A stretch of 64,000 nucleotides of DNA from Nocardia terrae (GCF_009760405.1 NZ_WRPP01000001.1:1674001-1738000); one strand, 5' to 3'; shown: positions 34,251-44,820, numbered from the stretch's first letter. A program made the numbers and translations. The notes: a model not told the origin generated them from the letters alone.

Positions 34251-35813
34251 TCAATCTGCGCAATGGGCGGTCAGGGGAACATAGGCGAGAGTTTCGGCTG
34301 TCCGTCCGCGTAGCTGCAGGGCGCGATGGAACTGCCAGTGACGGGCCTCGGCAGGATCGGCGGTGATCGTGAGGGAGGAGGCGAGTACGCCCTCGGGTAT
34401 CGCTTTGGCGTGTTCGGTCAGTCGCGCTGCCTCGTTCACCGCGTCGCCGATGACGGTGTACTCGTAGCGGTCGGCGGCGCCGATGTTGCCGGCGAACACT
34501 ACGCCGGTGGAGACGCCGATCCCTGCGTCGAGGTCGGGATGCCGCTGTCGCAGAGTGATCAAGCTCCTGCGTAGTGCGCGGGCGGTGCGCAGTGCGGCGG
34601 CGGCATGCCCGGCGTGGTCGCCGGGCGGGCCGAATACGCACAGTGCCGCGTCACCTTCGAACTTGTTGACCCAGCCGCCCTCGGCACTCGCACAGGCGAC
34701 GACCGCGGCGAAAACATCGTTGAGCATGACGACCATTGCTTCGGGTTCGAGACGCTGAGCCAAGGCGGTGGATCCAATCAGGTCGATGAAAAGCACACTT
34801 GCCGAACATCTTTCGCCGCCCATGTGGACGCCGTCGGCCAGCGCGGCGCGCGCGACCTCGATGCCTACGTGACGGCCGAACAGGTCGTGCAACCGCTGAC
34901 GCTCCGCCAGGCCGTGCACCATGTGGTTGAAGCCGGCCTGCAGCATGCCGATCTCGCCCGCATCCTCGACGGGCACATGAACGGACAGATCGCCGTCCTG
35001 AACGCGATGTTGGGCCAACCGAAGACGGGTGACCGGTTCGATCAGTGTGCGCGCCATCGCGGAGGTGACCGCGACGCCCCAGGCAATCGAGACACAGGCA
35101 ATCACGACCGAGGCGACCGACACGGCTGTATGCCCTCGGGCCGACGGGCCGGTGGGCGCGGTGGCCAGCAGCACGACAGGCACGGCGCCGGTCAACATCC
35201 AGGCCAGCAGCAGGCGCAGGCGCAGGCCGATCGTGGTGGCCTCGGTCGGCGCGTTACCTGCCAGCGCCAACCGGGTCAGTGGCCGAGTGGCCTGTTCCAG
35301 CAGCAGAAACGACAACGATGAGGCCGTGAGGCTCGACAGCAGACTCGCGACCAAGGCGCGCACGACCGCCGTCGCCCCGTATCCGAGCCCGGTGTAGACG
35401 GCGAGGGGGATGATCACGGCGATCAGCCATCCGATCAGAACGTCCAGCGTTGTCGACCACGGCACCCGCAAAACCGCTACCTGTTCGGCTGCCGACGGTG
35501 ATCGACGCTGCGGCATCCATGCGGTCACTCGTGAGACACGACGCCGTCCACGCAGATCCACAACCGCGACCGCACAAAGCGTGTACAGGGCGATGGCCGC
35601 GACCAGACCCGCCGTCTCTGCGACGGATGGCCCAACGGGCCCGCCGCCGTAGACGACCAATTGCGCTGCGGCCAAAACGAATCCGGCCAGGTTCGCGGCA
35701 AGCAACGTCCGGCGAGCTCGCCGGACGACTTGCCCGACCTCACGCGAATGCCCTGGGTTGTCGTCGAATCGGGTTTGTCCCGCATCGAACATAGGCGCCT
35801 CGGCGTCGCTCAT
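34251..35813 (-). CDS. Membrane adenylate/guanylate cyclase with HAMP domain
   Basis: A 520-aa class III nucleotide cyclase. About six membrane segments occupy residues 30-240, then a HAMP linker (RVQDGDLSVHVPVEDAGEIGMLQ), then the catalytic domain from about 330. Visible catalytic blocks are ASVLFIDLIGST (metal Asp), FEGDAALCVFG (metal Asp) and EYTVIGDAVNEAARL (Asn/Arg transition-state region). Start MSDAEAPMF is preferred. It is similar to mycobacterial Rv1318c-type cyclases. No clear target gene is next to it. Confidence 0.9.
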   Translation of the reverse strand: MSDAEAPMFDAGQTRFDDNPGHSREVGQVVRRARRTLLAANLAGFVLAAAQLVVYGGGPVGPSVAETAGLVAAIALYTLCAVAVVDLRGRRRVSRVTAWMPQRRSPSAAEQVAVLRVPWSTTLDVLIGWLIAVIIPLAVYTGLGYGATAVVRALVASLLSSLTASSLSFLLLEQATRPLTRLALAGNAPTEATTIGLRLRLLLAWMLTGAVPVVLLATAPTGPSARGHTAVSVASVVIACVSIAWGVAVTSAMARTLIEPVTRLRLAQHRVQDGDLSVHVPVEDAGEIGMLQAGFNHMVHGLAERQRLHDLFGRHVGIEVARAALADGVHMGGERCSASVLFIDLIGSTALAQRLEPEAMVVMLNDVFAAVVACASAEGGWVNKFEGDAALCVFGPPGDHAGHAAAALRTARALRRSLITLRQRHPDLDAGIGVSTGVVFAGNIGAADRYEYTVIGDAVNEAARLTEHAKAIPEGVLASSLTITADPAEARHWQFHRALQLRGRTAETLAYVPLTAHCAD

Positions 35814-35942
35814 GGCGCAAACACTAGGCCGTGTCATCGAGACGCGGAGCCGTTGCGAACCGGCTCTCGACCGTTCGGTGTGTTTCCGTCTCGCGGTCAT
35901 CGCCCGCAATCGACGCGGTCGGCTATCGGCTCGGTCAGTCGT

Positions 35943-37052
35943 TCATCGGACGTGCCGATCAGGCGCGACGATCGTGCCGTAGTTCAGGCCGCCGTGGGTG
36001 AAAGTCGGGATCAGCGGCCACTGTCGCTTCCACGACACGCATTCCGAGGACGGCACCACCTGCAGCCAGCGTGGATCGCGCGGCGAGCGCGATGCCATCG
36101 TCTTCTCCTTGATCATGGAATCGTATTGATCGAGGCTGTCTTCGAGGGTGTTCGCATTGAGCACCACTTCGCGGCCGTAGAACTCGGCTTGCTGTTTGAT
36201 GCCGGGGATTTTCGACAGGTCCGGCTGCCAGCTGTCGGCGGCCATCCCGTTCTCCGAGGAGACCCACACCCCGTCGGGTGTATTGACGCACAGGGAATGG
36301 TTGCCGTCGGTGTGGCCGGGAGTCCACAGCAGGCTCACGCCCACGCCGAGTTCGACATCGCCGTCGAAGATCTCGAGCCGCTCGGGCGGGACACCGGCCA
36401 TCCCGTCCTTGACGTACCACGCCCATTGCATCGGGTGCATCGATTCGAAAGTGCCGAGTTCTCTGCGGTGCACCAGCAGTTTCGCGTTCGGGAACATCGG
36501 TGCGCGCGCTGTGGCCTCGCCCTCGATGGGCGTGTCACTGCCCATGATCATCCGTACGTCCTGCACGTGCAGGTGGTCGAAGCTGACGTAGTCGACATCG
36601 GCGTTGCTGAGCCCCAGACTGGGCAGCACCGTGTGGGGGTCGTTGTAGTACTTGACGAAGAATCGGCTGGCGCGCACGGCATTGCCGAGCTTTTCGATCT
36701 TGTTGTAGAACGGTGCCTCCGCCGATCCGGCGGCGACGGTCGGTTCCCACACCAGTGTCTTGAGTTTGCCGTCGAAACCGTCGAACTGGATCACCATCAT
36801 CCGGTTGACGATGCTCATCACCGGATTGACGTGCAGCGAGTAGCCCTGGAATGCGAAGCGGGACGGGTACGGGGCCGCGGCGATGTCGACACTGCGGATG
36901 GCCCGCACCTGCCCTTGGGTCAGAAACCGCTGCCGGTATTCGCCCGCCGCCTCACGGATAGCCTGCAGGCGGTCGCCGCGTGGCCAAATCTCGTGCACGT
37001 CTTCGAATTCCGGTATCGGGCGCAGGGCCGTGGTCGGTTCGAGCATGGTCAT
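35943..37052 (-). CDS. Metallo-beta-lactamase-fold hydrolase (block A)
   Basis: A 369-aa MBL-fold protein. Metal-site motifs are FDHLHVQDV near residue 180 (HxHxxD, lacking the second His of the usual HxHxDH) and TPGHTDGNHSL near 260; the end has FTHGGLNYG. It is the last gene of a four-gene minus-strand operon; its start overlaps the stop of the upstream alpha/beta hydrolase by one base. The family includes lactonases and thioesterases. The substrate is unknown but likely the product of the preceding enzymes. Confidence 0.75.
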   Translation of the reverse strand: MTMLEPTTALRPIPEFEDVHEIWPRGDRLQAIREAAGEYRQRFLTQGQVRAIRSVDIAAAPYPSRFAFQGYSLHVNPVMSIVNRMMVIQFDGFDGKLKTLVWEPTVAAGSAEAPFYNKIEKLGNAVRASRFFVKYYNDPHTVLPSLGLSNADVDYVSFDHLHVQDVRMIMGSDTPIEGEATARAPMFPNAKLLVHRRELGTFESMHPMQWAWYVKDGMAGVPPERLEIFDGDVELGVGVSLLWTPGHTDGNHSLCVNTPDGVWVSSENGMAADSWQPDLSKIPGIKQQAEFYGREVVLNANTLEDSLDQYDSMIKEKTMASRSPRDPRWLQVVPSSECVSWKRQWPLIPTFTHGGLNYGTIVAPDRHVR

Positions 37053-37951
37053 CAGGTGGTCTCCGTTTCGGTGGCCGAGTGGGCCCGTGCGGCGAGGTCG
37101 CGGATGTGATCGGCGATCTGGGTGGCGCTGTCCTCGGGGAAGAAATGCCGCCCGGGCAACACGACCGGGGCGTCGAGATGGGCCACCCTCGCGGCGTATC
37201 GGCCGTGGTGTTGCAGGGGAATGGCCGGATCGTCCGCGGCCCACAGCACCTGGACCGGGTAGCGGCGATCGGCCACGACCGCGGTGTACAGCGCGGTTTT
37301 GGCGCGAGTGGTCTGGAAGGAGTGCATGATCCGCAGGAACGCCTCGCCCTCGTCACCTCGGGTGAGCAGTGTTCGGTGGACGTCCATCTCGGGTCCGGAG
37401 ACCGTCGTGTGCGGGGCAAGTCCGACGCGCCGCATCACCAGCCGGAAGATCGGCTGCTGTTTGGAGCCCGCGAGCCACAGCCGATCCAGCACCGGAATGC
37501 CGTAGGGGCGCATCGGCCACGGTTTCACGAACGTATGGGCTTCGACCATGGTGTCGAGCACCGTCAACGAGGCGACGCGTTCGGGCCGCTGTGCGGCGGC
37601 CTCAAACCCGACGGGACCACCGATGTCGTGGACCACCAGGTGGCAGCGCTCGATTCCCAACGCGTCCAGCGTATTTCCCAGGTGCCGCCCCAGACCGGTC
37701 CACGAATAGTCGAAATCGGTTGGCCGGTCCGACAATCCGAGACCGGGCAGGTCCGGAGCGATCCCGCGCAGCCCGCGGTCGGCCAGTGCGGGCAGCACGC
37801 GACGCCACAGATAACTCGACACCGGAACACCGTGCACACAGACGACGGGGACCTCGCCGGTTCCCTCCTCGCGCACGAAGGTGCGCACCCCGCCGACGTC
37901 GACGTATCGTCCTGCTGCCTCGTGTGCCGCGATCAGCGCGTCACGCTCCAT
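37052..37951 (-). CDS. Alpha/beta hydrolase with Asp nucleophile (epoxide hydrolase / dehalogenase type)
   Basis: A 299-aa hydrolase. The oxyanion segment is VVCVHGVPVSSYLWRRVLPAL. The nucleophile elbow VVHDIGGPVG near residue 108 carries Asp, not Ser, as in haloalkane dehalogenases and epoxide hydrolases. The base His is in PGRHFFPEDSATQIADHI. It lies between a thiolase and an MBL hydrolase in the same operon. It could act on an epoxide, haloalkane or fluoroacetate-like substrate; the residues beside Asp (Ile-Gly) do not include the halide-binding Trp seen at 39258-40151. Confidence 0.8.
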   Translation of the reverse strand: MERDALIAAHEAAGRYVDVGGVRTFVREEGTGEVPVVCVHGVPVSSYLWRRVLPALADRGLRGIAPDLPGLGLSDRPTDFDYSWTGLGRHLGNTLDALGIERCHLVVHDIGGPVGFEAAAQRPERVASLTVLDTMVEAHTFVKPWPMRPYGIPVLDRLWLAGSKQQPIFRLVMRRVGLAPHTTVSGPEMDVHRTLLTRGDEGEAFLRIMHSFQTTRAKTALYTAVVADRRYPVQVLWAADDPAIPLQHHGRYAARVAHLDAPVVLPGRHFFPEDSATQIADHIRDLAARAHSATETETT

Positions 37952-38007
37952 ACCGTGTTCCTCCTAGTGGTCGTTTGCCGTGAACCGCGTGCCTGGTTGG
38001 CAGAGCA

Positions 38008-39225
38008 TCACGACAGCCGTTCCAGGACCATGGCCATGCCCTGGCCGCCGCCGACGCACATGGTTTCCAGCCCGATCTGCTTGTCGTGGAACTGCATCGA
38101 GTGGACCAGCGTGCTGGTGATGCGGGCCCCGGTCATGCCGAACGGGTGACCCAGGGCGATGGCTCCGCCGTTGACATTGAGCTTGTCCATCTCGACGCCG
38201 AGCTCGCGCGCGGACGGGATGACCTGCGCGGCGAAGGCTTCGTTGATCTCGACGAGGTCGATGTCGGCGATGCTCATTCCGGCCCGCCGCAGCGCCTGCC
38301 GCGACGCCTCCACCGGACCCAGCCCCATGATTTCGGGTGACAACGCGCTCACACCGGTCGACACGATGCGTGCCAGCGGTGTCACGCCGAGTTCGGCGGC
38401 CCGGGTGTCGGACATGATCACCACGGCCGCGGCGCCGTCGTTGAGGGGACAACAGTTCCCCGCAGTCACAGTCCCATCGGGCCGGAACACCGGTTTGAGG
38501 GCGGCGACCTGGTCGAGGGTGACATCGGCGCGGGGCCCGTCATCGGCGGAGACGACACTGCCGTCGGGCAGCCGGACCGGGGTGATGTCACGCTGCCAGA
38601 AGCCGTTCGCGATCGCTTTCTGGGCGAGGTTTTGGCTGCGGACGCCGAACGCGTCCTGCTCGGCGCGGGTCACCCCGGCGAACTGCGCCACATTCTCCGC
38701 GGTCTGCCCCATCGCGATGTACACGTCGGGCAGCTCGCCACGCGTACGCGGATCCGACCAGATCTGGCCTCCGGCAGCGGATTTCGCGGTGCGGGTGATC
38801 GCGTCGGCGAACAGCGGGTTGGTGGTGTCAGGGGAGAAGTCGGCGGCGCCACGCGGATAGCGGCTGACCGTCTCCACCCCGGCGGAGACGAACACGTGGC
38901 CTTCGCCGGCGCGGATCGCGTGCATCGCCATCCGGGTCGTCTGCAGGCTCGAGGCGCAGTAGCGGTGCACGGTGGTGCCGGGGACGTCGTCGAGACCGGC
39001 CAGCACGGCGACCACCCGGGCGAGATTGAATCCGGCCTCACCCGCGGGTGATCCGCACCCGACCATCAGGTCGTCGATGTCGTGCGGATCCAGCGCGGGC
39101 ACCTGCGCGAGCGCCGCACGCACCATCTGCGCGGTCAGATCGTCGGGCCGCAGCTCCCGCAGCGACCCTTTCGCGGCCCGGCCGATGGGTGAGCGTGCCA
39201 CGGACACGATGACTGCTTCGGGCAT
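38008..39225 (-). CDS. Thiolase (acetyl-CoA acyltransferase)
   Basis: A 405-aa thiolase of degradative type. The acylated Cys is in VHRYCASSLQTTRMA near residue 92. The motif VEINEAFAAQVIPSARELG (His/Glu region), GGAIALGHPFGMTGAR, and the second Cys region in ETMCVGGGQGMAMVLE are present. It follows the haloalkane dehalogenase gene by 32 bp. It would cleave a beta-ketoacyl-CoA, linking the block A pathway to beta-oxidation. Confidence 0.9.
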   Translation of the reverse strand: MPEAVIVSVARSPIGRAAKGSLRELRPDDLTAQMVRAALAQVPALDPHDIDDLMVGCGSPAGEAGFNLARVVAVLAGLDDVPGTTVHRYCASSLQTTRMAMHAIRAGEGHVFVSAGVETVSRYPRGAADFSPDTTNPLFADAITRTAKSAAGGQIWSDPRTRGELPDVYIAMGQTAENVAQFAGVTRAEQDAFGVRSQNLAQKAIANGFWQRDITPVRLPDGSVVSADDGPRADVTLDQVAALKPVFRPDGTVTAGNCCPLNDGAAAVVIMSDTRAAELGVTPLARIVSTGVSALSPEIMGLGPVEASRQALRRAGMSIADIDLVEINEAFAAQVIPSARELGVEMDKLNVNGGAIALGHPFGMTGARITSTLVHSMQFHDKQIGLETMCVGGGQGMAMVLERLS

Positions 39226-39257
39226 GAATGCCGACCTCCTGTGCGGGTGCTGAGCGG

Positions 39258-40151
39258 CTAGTGGGTGTGGAAGTACTCAAGTGCGGCGGCGGCGATCGTG
39301 TCGCCGTGCTCCTGGGTGAAGTGCCCGGCGTCGAGGAGCATCAGCGGTGGTGGGCAGCCGTTGATCAGTGCGGCCAGCGACTGCATCACGGCGGGGCCGA
39401 GGACCGGATCACGGTGTCCGACCGCCATGAAGGTCGGACCGTTCCACCGTGCGCTCCAGAATTCCGCGGCCTCGCGGCTCACCGGCACTCCGGGCATGTC
39501 GGGCTCGGTCATCACCAACTGCGGGAAGCGCCGCACCCCGGCCTTGAACGTCTTGTCGGGAAACGGTGCGTCGTAGGCGCGGGCCTCGGCATCGGTCAAG
39601 CGCGGCTCGGAGCGGGCGATCAACCGCCCGACCGCCAGGTCGTCGGTCGATGCGGCATAGGCGCGCCACGCGTCGAATCCCGGCCCGGGGCTGCGGCCGA
39701 CGGCCAAGCCGGTGTTCATCAGCAGCAGCCGCGTGATGCGCGGGGTGATCGACGGCTCCACGGGCAGGGTGAGGCCGAGCAGCCCGCCCCAGTCCTGTAC
39801 GACGAGAGTGATCCGCTGTAGATCCAGTCGGCCGATGAACTCGATGAGGCTGTCGCGGTGGAAATCGAAGGTGTAGGCCGCGTCGTCGGCGGGTTTGTCG
39901 GAACGACCGAACCCGAAGAAGTCGGGGGCGACCACCCGGGCGCCGGATGCGGTGAAGACCGGAATCATCTTGCGGTACAAGAAACTCCACGTCGGCTCAC
40001 CGTGTAGACACAGGAAGGTGTGCTCGGCGTCGGCGGGTCCCTCGTCGATATAGGCCATGCGCAGCCCGCCGATGTCGACGTAGTGCGGCTGGTAGGGGAA
40101 ATCGGGCAGATCGGCGAATCGCTCGTCGGGTGTCCGCAGAATGACGGCCAT
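39258..40151 (-). CDS. Haloalkane dehalogenase-like hydrolase (HLD-I type)
   Basis: A 297-aa alpha/beta hydrolase. LCLHGEPTWSFLYRKM at residues 48-62 is the haloalkane dehalogenase oxyanion/Trp region, and VVQDWGGLLGL holds the nucleophile Asp120 followed by the halide-binding Trp121. The catalytic His is His277 in DAGHFTQEHG. This matches EC 3.8.1.5 family I. Start MAVILRTPDE has an AGGAGG-like site upstream. It is first in its operon and divergent from a TetR gene; two dyads lie between them. Actual dehalogenation of a given substrate is not proven. Confidence 0.85.
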   Translation of the reverse strand: MAVILRTPDERFADLPDFPYQPHYVDIGGLRMAYIDEGPADAEHTFLCLHGEPTWSFLYRKMIPVFTASGARVVAPDFFGFGRSDKPADDAAYTFDFHRDSLIEFIGRLDLQRITLVVQDWGGLLGLTLPVEPSITPRITRLLLMNTGLAVGRSPGPGFDAWRAYAASTDDLAVGRLIARSEPRLTDAEARAYDAPFPDKTFKAGVRRFPQLVMTEPDMPGVPVSREAAEFWSARWNGPTFMAVGHRDPVLGPAVMQSLAALINGCPPPLMLLDAGHFTQEHGDTIAAAALEYFHTH

Positions 40152-40176
40152 AGGAGGTCGAGCCCCTTTCACGCAT

Positions 40177-40196
40177 CTTGGAACAATCATTTCAAG
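40177..40196. promoter_or_regulatory. Operator-like dyad 1 (CTTGGAA-N6-TTTCAAG)
   Basis: An inverted repeat with one mismatch and a 6-bp spacer lies 26 bp upstream of the dehalogenase start. It shares architecture with the dyad at 40233-40248. Confidence 0.55.
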
Positions 40197-40232
40197 ATTG
40201 ATGCGGCGGCGATGGGTTGTCAAGAGTTATCT

Positions 40233-40248
40233 TGGAATCGTCGTTCCA
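40233..40248. promoter_or_regulatory. Operator-like dyad 2 (TGGAA-N6-TTCCA)
   Basis: A perfect 5-bp inverted repeat with a 6-bp spacer lies 18 bp before the TetR start codon. It is probably the autoregulation site of the adjacent TetR protein. Confidence 0.55.
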
Positions 40249-40265
40249 TGAAGGGAGAATGCGGC

Positions 40266-40868
40266 GTGGCCGATATCAAGCATTTCGATCCGGACCGGGC
40301 GCTCGCGCAGGTCGAGCGGTTGTTCTGGGAGAACGGCGCCGCGGCGACGTCGATTCAGGACGTCTCGAGTTCCACCGGGCTCAATCGGTCCAGCCTGTAT
40401 GCCACTTTCGGGGACAAGCGTGAGCTGTACCGCGCGGCACTGCGCCGCTACCTCGACCGTCGGGCCCTGCCCGCGTTCGAGGCGCTCGCCGCCGACGGGC
40501 GTGGTCTGCCGGGTGTTCGGGACTTCTTCAGCGCGCTCATCGACTACCGGAGCTCCGGTAAATACGCGGGCTGGGGGTGTCTGGTCGTGAACGCGCACGG
40601 CGGGACCGAGCGCGACGATCCCGAGGTGTCCGCGGCGCTGGACGAGCATCACGCGCGGCTGCGCGACGCGTTTCGCCGGGCGTTGGCGGTCGCCGAGGAC
40701 GCCGGGCAGCTGCGGCCGGGGACCTCGCTGGACGCCAGCGCCGAAATGCTGGCCATGCTGGCGTACGGAATCAACGTGCGGTCGCGTGCCGGGGCCTCGG
40801 CCGATGTGCTGCACGAGGTCGCCGCCGCGTCGATCGGACTGCTCGCGGCGCCCGAAGCGCAGCTCTGA
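40266..40868 (+). CDS. TetR-family regulator (block A)
   Basis: A 200-aa TetR protein. The HTH is at residues about 8-52 (RALAQVERLFWENGAAATSIQDVSSSTGLNRSSLYATFGDKRELY). The GTG at 40266 is chosen because AAGGGAG sits about 8 bases before it; that site overlaps the alternative ATG at 40248. The C-terminal ligand domain includes KYAGWGCLVVNAHGGTERDDP, as in TetR_C_16-like proteins. It is divergent from the dehalogenase operon, which it probably represses. Confidence 0.85.
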   Translation: MADIKHFDPDRALAQVERLFWENGAAATSIQDVSSSTGLNRSSLYATFGDKRELYRAALRRYLDRRALPAFEALAADGRGLPGVRDFFSALIDYRSSGKYAGWGCLVVNAHGGTERDDPEVSAALDEHHARLRDAFRRALAVAEDAGQLRPGTSLDASAEMLAMLAYGINVRSRAGASADVLHEVAAASIGLLAAPEAQL

Positions 40869-40957
40869 CCACCGCCCGCCGCCCGGATGTGAGCCTGCCC
40901 GATCGGATCTCACGGTCCTGTCGGCCGCGGAATCCGAACGGGCACGCGGTCCATGGC

Positions 40958-41680
40958 TCAGCAGCCCAGTTGTTGTGCCAGGTCGATGAACGAGGTGACG
41001 GCCAGATCGCTGGTCGTGTCGTCCGCGCGGTCGGCGTTGCGGTGTGGTCCCTTTTCTTGTGGGCGTTCGAGGAAGGCGGTGCGCAGACCCGCGCCGCGTG
41101 CACCGTCGATGTCCCAGCCGTGCGCCGCCACCATCAGTATTCGCGCCGGGTCCATGTCCAGCAGAGTCGCGGCGCCACGGTAGGTCTGGAGTGCGGGCTT
41201 GTAGGTGCGCATCATGTCCGCGGACAGAATGCAGTCGAAGGGCAGACCTGTCGTCTTCATCAGGCGGGTCTGCATGGCGAGACCGCCGTTGGACAGGGTG
41301 GCGACCACATAGCGTCCGCGCAGACGCGCCAGTCCTTCCGCGGCATCCGGCCAGGCCGGCAGCCGATGCCAGGCGCGCACCAGACGTTCGCGCGCGTCGT
41401 TGCCGACCAGCCGGTCCACGCCGTGCCCGTCGAGTAGCCGATCCAACGATTCCCGGTGCAGCACATCGAGATTGGCGAAGGGGCGGGCGCCGGACTCCAC
41501 CTGCTCCAGGGCGGGCAGATACATCGCTCGCCAGTCGTCGGCGAAGGTGGCGGTGTCGAGATCGACGCCGAGCGGGCCGAAGACCTCGGCGGCGGTGTCG
41601 CGGACTCCGCTGTACCAATCCACGGTGGTGCCGAAGACGTCGCACGCGACGACGTCGATCGATTCCGGGTCGAATGCCGA
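40958..41680 (-). CDS. Haloacid dehalogenase, type II-like
   Basis: A 240-aa HAD-superfamily protein of L-2-haloacid dehalogenase type. The nucleophile Asp is in VVACDVFGTTVDW near residue 12. VATLSNGGLAMQ (Ser motif II) and KPALQTYRGAA (Lys motif III) follow, with VAAHGWDIDGARGAGL near the end (motif IV). The start may be MSAFDPES behind GAAAGGAAG, or the ATG at 41710 that overlaps the upstream stop by ATGA. It is last in the block B operon and may release halide from a 2-haloacid or act as a phosphatase-like relative. Confidence 0.8.
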   Translation of the reverse strand, partial: SAFDPESIDVVACDVFGTTVDWYSGVRDTAAEVFGPLGVDLDTATFADDWRAMYLPALEQVESGARPFANLDVLHRESLDRLLDGHGVDRLVGNDARERLVRAWHRLPAWPDAAEGLARLRGRYVVATLSNGGLAMQTRLMKTTGLPFDCILSADMMRTYKPALQTYRGAATLLDMDPARILMVAAHGWDIDGARGAGLRTAFLERPQEKGPHRNADRADDTTSDLAVTSFIDLAQQLGC

Positions 41681-41706
41681 CATGTGCTGGCTTCCTTTCG
41701 CTGTGG

Positions 41707-43410
41707 TCATGCTCGGGTTTCGGGCACGAGGAGGAGGTTGTCGTGGTCCGGGCCGAAGTGCAGGCTCGTCGTTCCGGCGAAGCGCTCGGCGGGGCGATCA
41801 TTGGGATCGGTGTGCAGGAACAGCGAGATCTGTAGGGGGTGCTGACCATCGCGGGTGAAATCCGAGCCCGCGATCGTGAGTGCGAGACGATACCCGGCGG
41901 GCAGATGCATACCGGTCGGCCAGATCTCGACGTCGACGGTGTACACCTCGCCCGACCGCACCTCGAGTGCGCCGGTGTGCGGATGCCAGGGCCGCCACGG
42001 CAGCGAGCGTTCGGGATCGAGCGCGCGCTGCGACAGCCGCAGCCATCCGCTCGACAGCGGCTGCGCCGAGGCGGCGGAGCCGACGACGGTGACCTCCGTG
42101 CCGTCGGGACGCAGCGCCCGCACCGTCACCACCAGATCGGCGTCGGCCGCGGTGGTCGACACCTGTAGTCGGGCGGCCAGCGGACCGACGAGGTCCACCG
42201 CTTGCTCGAGCGGCGCGGTGGTGAAGGTAACACCGGCCCCGTCCGGGTCGAAGTCGAGCCTGCCTGCGGGCGAGGAGCTTTCGGCCAGGCCGCCGTCGGC
42301 GTGCAGGTGCAGCGGAGACCAGGTCGTCGTGGCGGGCGGCCACAGCTGTGCGGTTCGCTCGGAGAGCGCGCCGTCGGGATCGGGCAGGCTCATCGTGATG
42401 CGGGGGGTGTCGGTGAACCTGTTGTCCTCGCCCTTGAGGAAATGGTCGAAGAACCGCAGGAGCAGGGCGACGCTGCGCGGCAGGTAGAACCATTCCTCGT
42501 GGCGGCCGGGGTGGATCTCCAGCCATTTGTCGGCCGAGCCCGCCCCGGCGAAGCCTTCGAAGTTGCCGCGATTGTGCATGCCCTGGCCGAACCAGTTGGC
42601 CGCCGAGAGCACCGGCACCGTGATCTTCGACAGATCCGGGGTGCGGGCCCGATGCCAGGCGTCGTCGAAGGGATGCTCGCGCAGGGCGGGCAGGGGGTCG
42701 GTGCGCCGCGCCGCCAGCTGCTGCTCGGTGAGGGTCTCGGCGCCGGTGGCCGGCGCCGCGGTCCAGGGGTTGATCGGCCCGTTGTCGCCGAGGCCGTGCT
42801 GATTCGACAGGACCTGTAGGGGATACCAGAGCTCGTAGAAGACATTCGACAGGATGCCGCCGTGACGGCTCATGTCCCGGTAGCTGTCCACCGCCCCTTC
42901 CCAGGGGCAGATCGCCGCCAGATGCGGCGGTTGCAGGGCGGCCACCCGCCACTGGTTGATCGCGTAGTACGAGATCCCGCACAGGCCGACCTTGCCGCTC
43001 GACCACGGCTGGACACCGGCCCATTCGATCGCCTCGTAGAAGTCGCGGGTCTCCTGTTCGGAGAAGATCTCCAGATGTCCCGGCGACGCGCCGCTGCCTC
43101 GTGAATCCACGCGCACCACCGCGTAGCCCGCCGCGGTCCAGACCTGCGGATCGACCGTCTCGTAGGTCAGGTACTCACACGGTGAGTGCTCCAGGATCTC
43201 GGGGTGCTCGGCGACCAACGCCAGCCACCGCGAGGCATATGGTTCGTCCTGGAACCGGCGGCCCTTGCCGTAGGGACCCATCGTCATGATCACCGGCACC
43301 TGCCCGACGGTCTCGGGCAGGTACACATCAGCGCACAGGCTGATGCCGTCGGCCATGGGGATCGCGAGATCGAACCCGATCCGCATGCCACCCCGATGCT
43401 CGAACTTCAT
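41707..43410 (-). CDS. CocE/NonD family hydrolase (peptidase S15-like)
   Basis: A 567-aa serine hydrolase. The N-terminal alpha/beta domain has DGISLCADVYLPE, VRVDSRGSGASPG and the nucleophile elbow VGLCGISYYAINQW near residue 157. The C-terminal jelly-roll domain (YTVDVEIWPTGMHLPAGYRLALTIAGSDF) is typical of X-Pro dipeptidyl-peptidase/cocaine esterase relatives. Length is normal. It lies between an old-yellow-enzyme homologue and a haloacid dehalogenase. It probably hydrolyses an ester or amide in the pathway. Confidence 0.85.
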   Translation of the reverse strand: MKFEHRGGMRIGFDLAIPMADGISLCADVYLPETVGQVPVIMTMGPYGKGRRFQDEPYASRWLALVAEHPEILEHSPCEYLTYETVDPQVWTAAGYAVVRVDSRGSGASPGHLEIFSEQETRDFYEAIEWAGVQPWSSGKVGLCGISYYAINQWRVAALQPPHLAAICPWEGAVDSYRDMSRHGGILSNVFYELWYPLQVLSNQHGLGDNGPINPWTAAPATGAETLTEQQLAARRTDPLPALREHPFDDAWHRARTPDLSKITVPVLSAANWFGQGMHNRGNFEGFAGAGSADKWLEIHPGRHEEWFYLPRSVALLLRFFDHFLKGEDNRFTDTPRITMSLPDPDGALSERTAQLWPPATTTWSPLHLHADGGLAESSSPAGRLDFDPDGAGVTFTTAPLEQAVDLVGPLAARLQVSTTAADADLVVTVRALRPDGTEVTVVGSAASAQPLSSGWLRLSQRALDPERSLPWRPWHPHTGALEVRSGEVYTVDVEIWPTGMHLPAGYRLALTIAGSDFTRDGQHPLQISLFLHTDPNDRPAERFAGTTSLHFGPDHDNLLLVPETRA

Positions 43411-43498
43411 TCGGTTTCTCCGTGTCTGCCTTCGCGGGCCGAGCGCCCGCGCTGTGCCCAATTCCGTTGCACCCAAATCCGTTGTGCCTGCCGTGGTT

Positions 43499-44788
<1,290 letters not shown>

Positions 44789-44798
44789 CTACCCTCAG

Positions 44799-44820
44799 TA
44801 AAGCAGAATAATTTGCTTTA
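44799..44820. promoter_or_regulatory. Family-2 operator, perfect copy (TAAAGCA-N8-TGCTTTA)
   Basis: Seven-base arms are perfectly inverted around 8 bp, 23 bp upstream of OYE1. It is the most symmetric of five copies in the island (others near 53236, 53283, 60395 and 63536). Confidence 0.75.

Noticed and set aside
40227..41849. A 540-aa minus-strand frame across the TetR and haloacid dehalogenase genes
   Set aside because: Arg/Pro-rich nonsense composition; both underlying genes have full family motifs in other frames.
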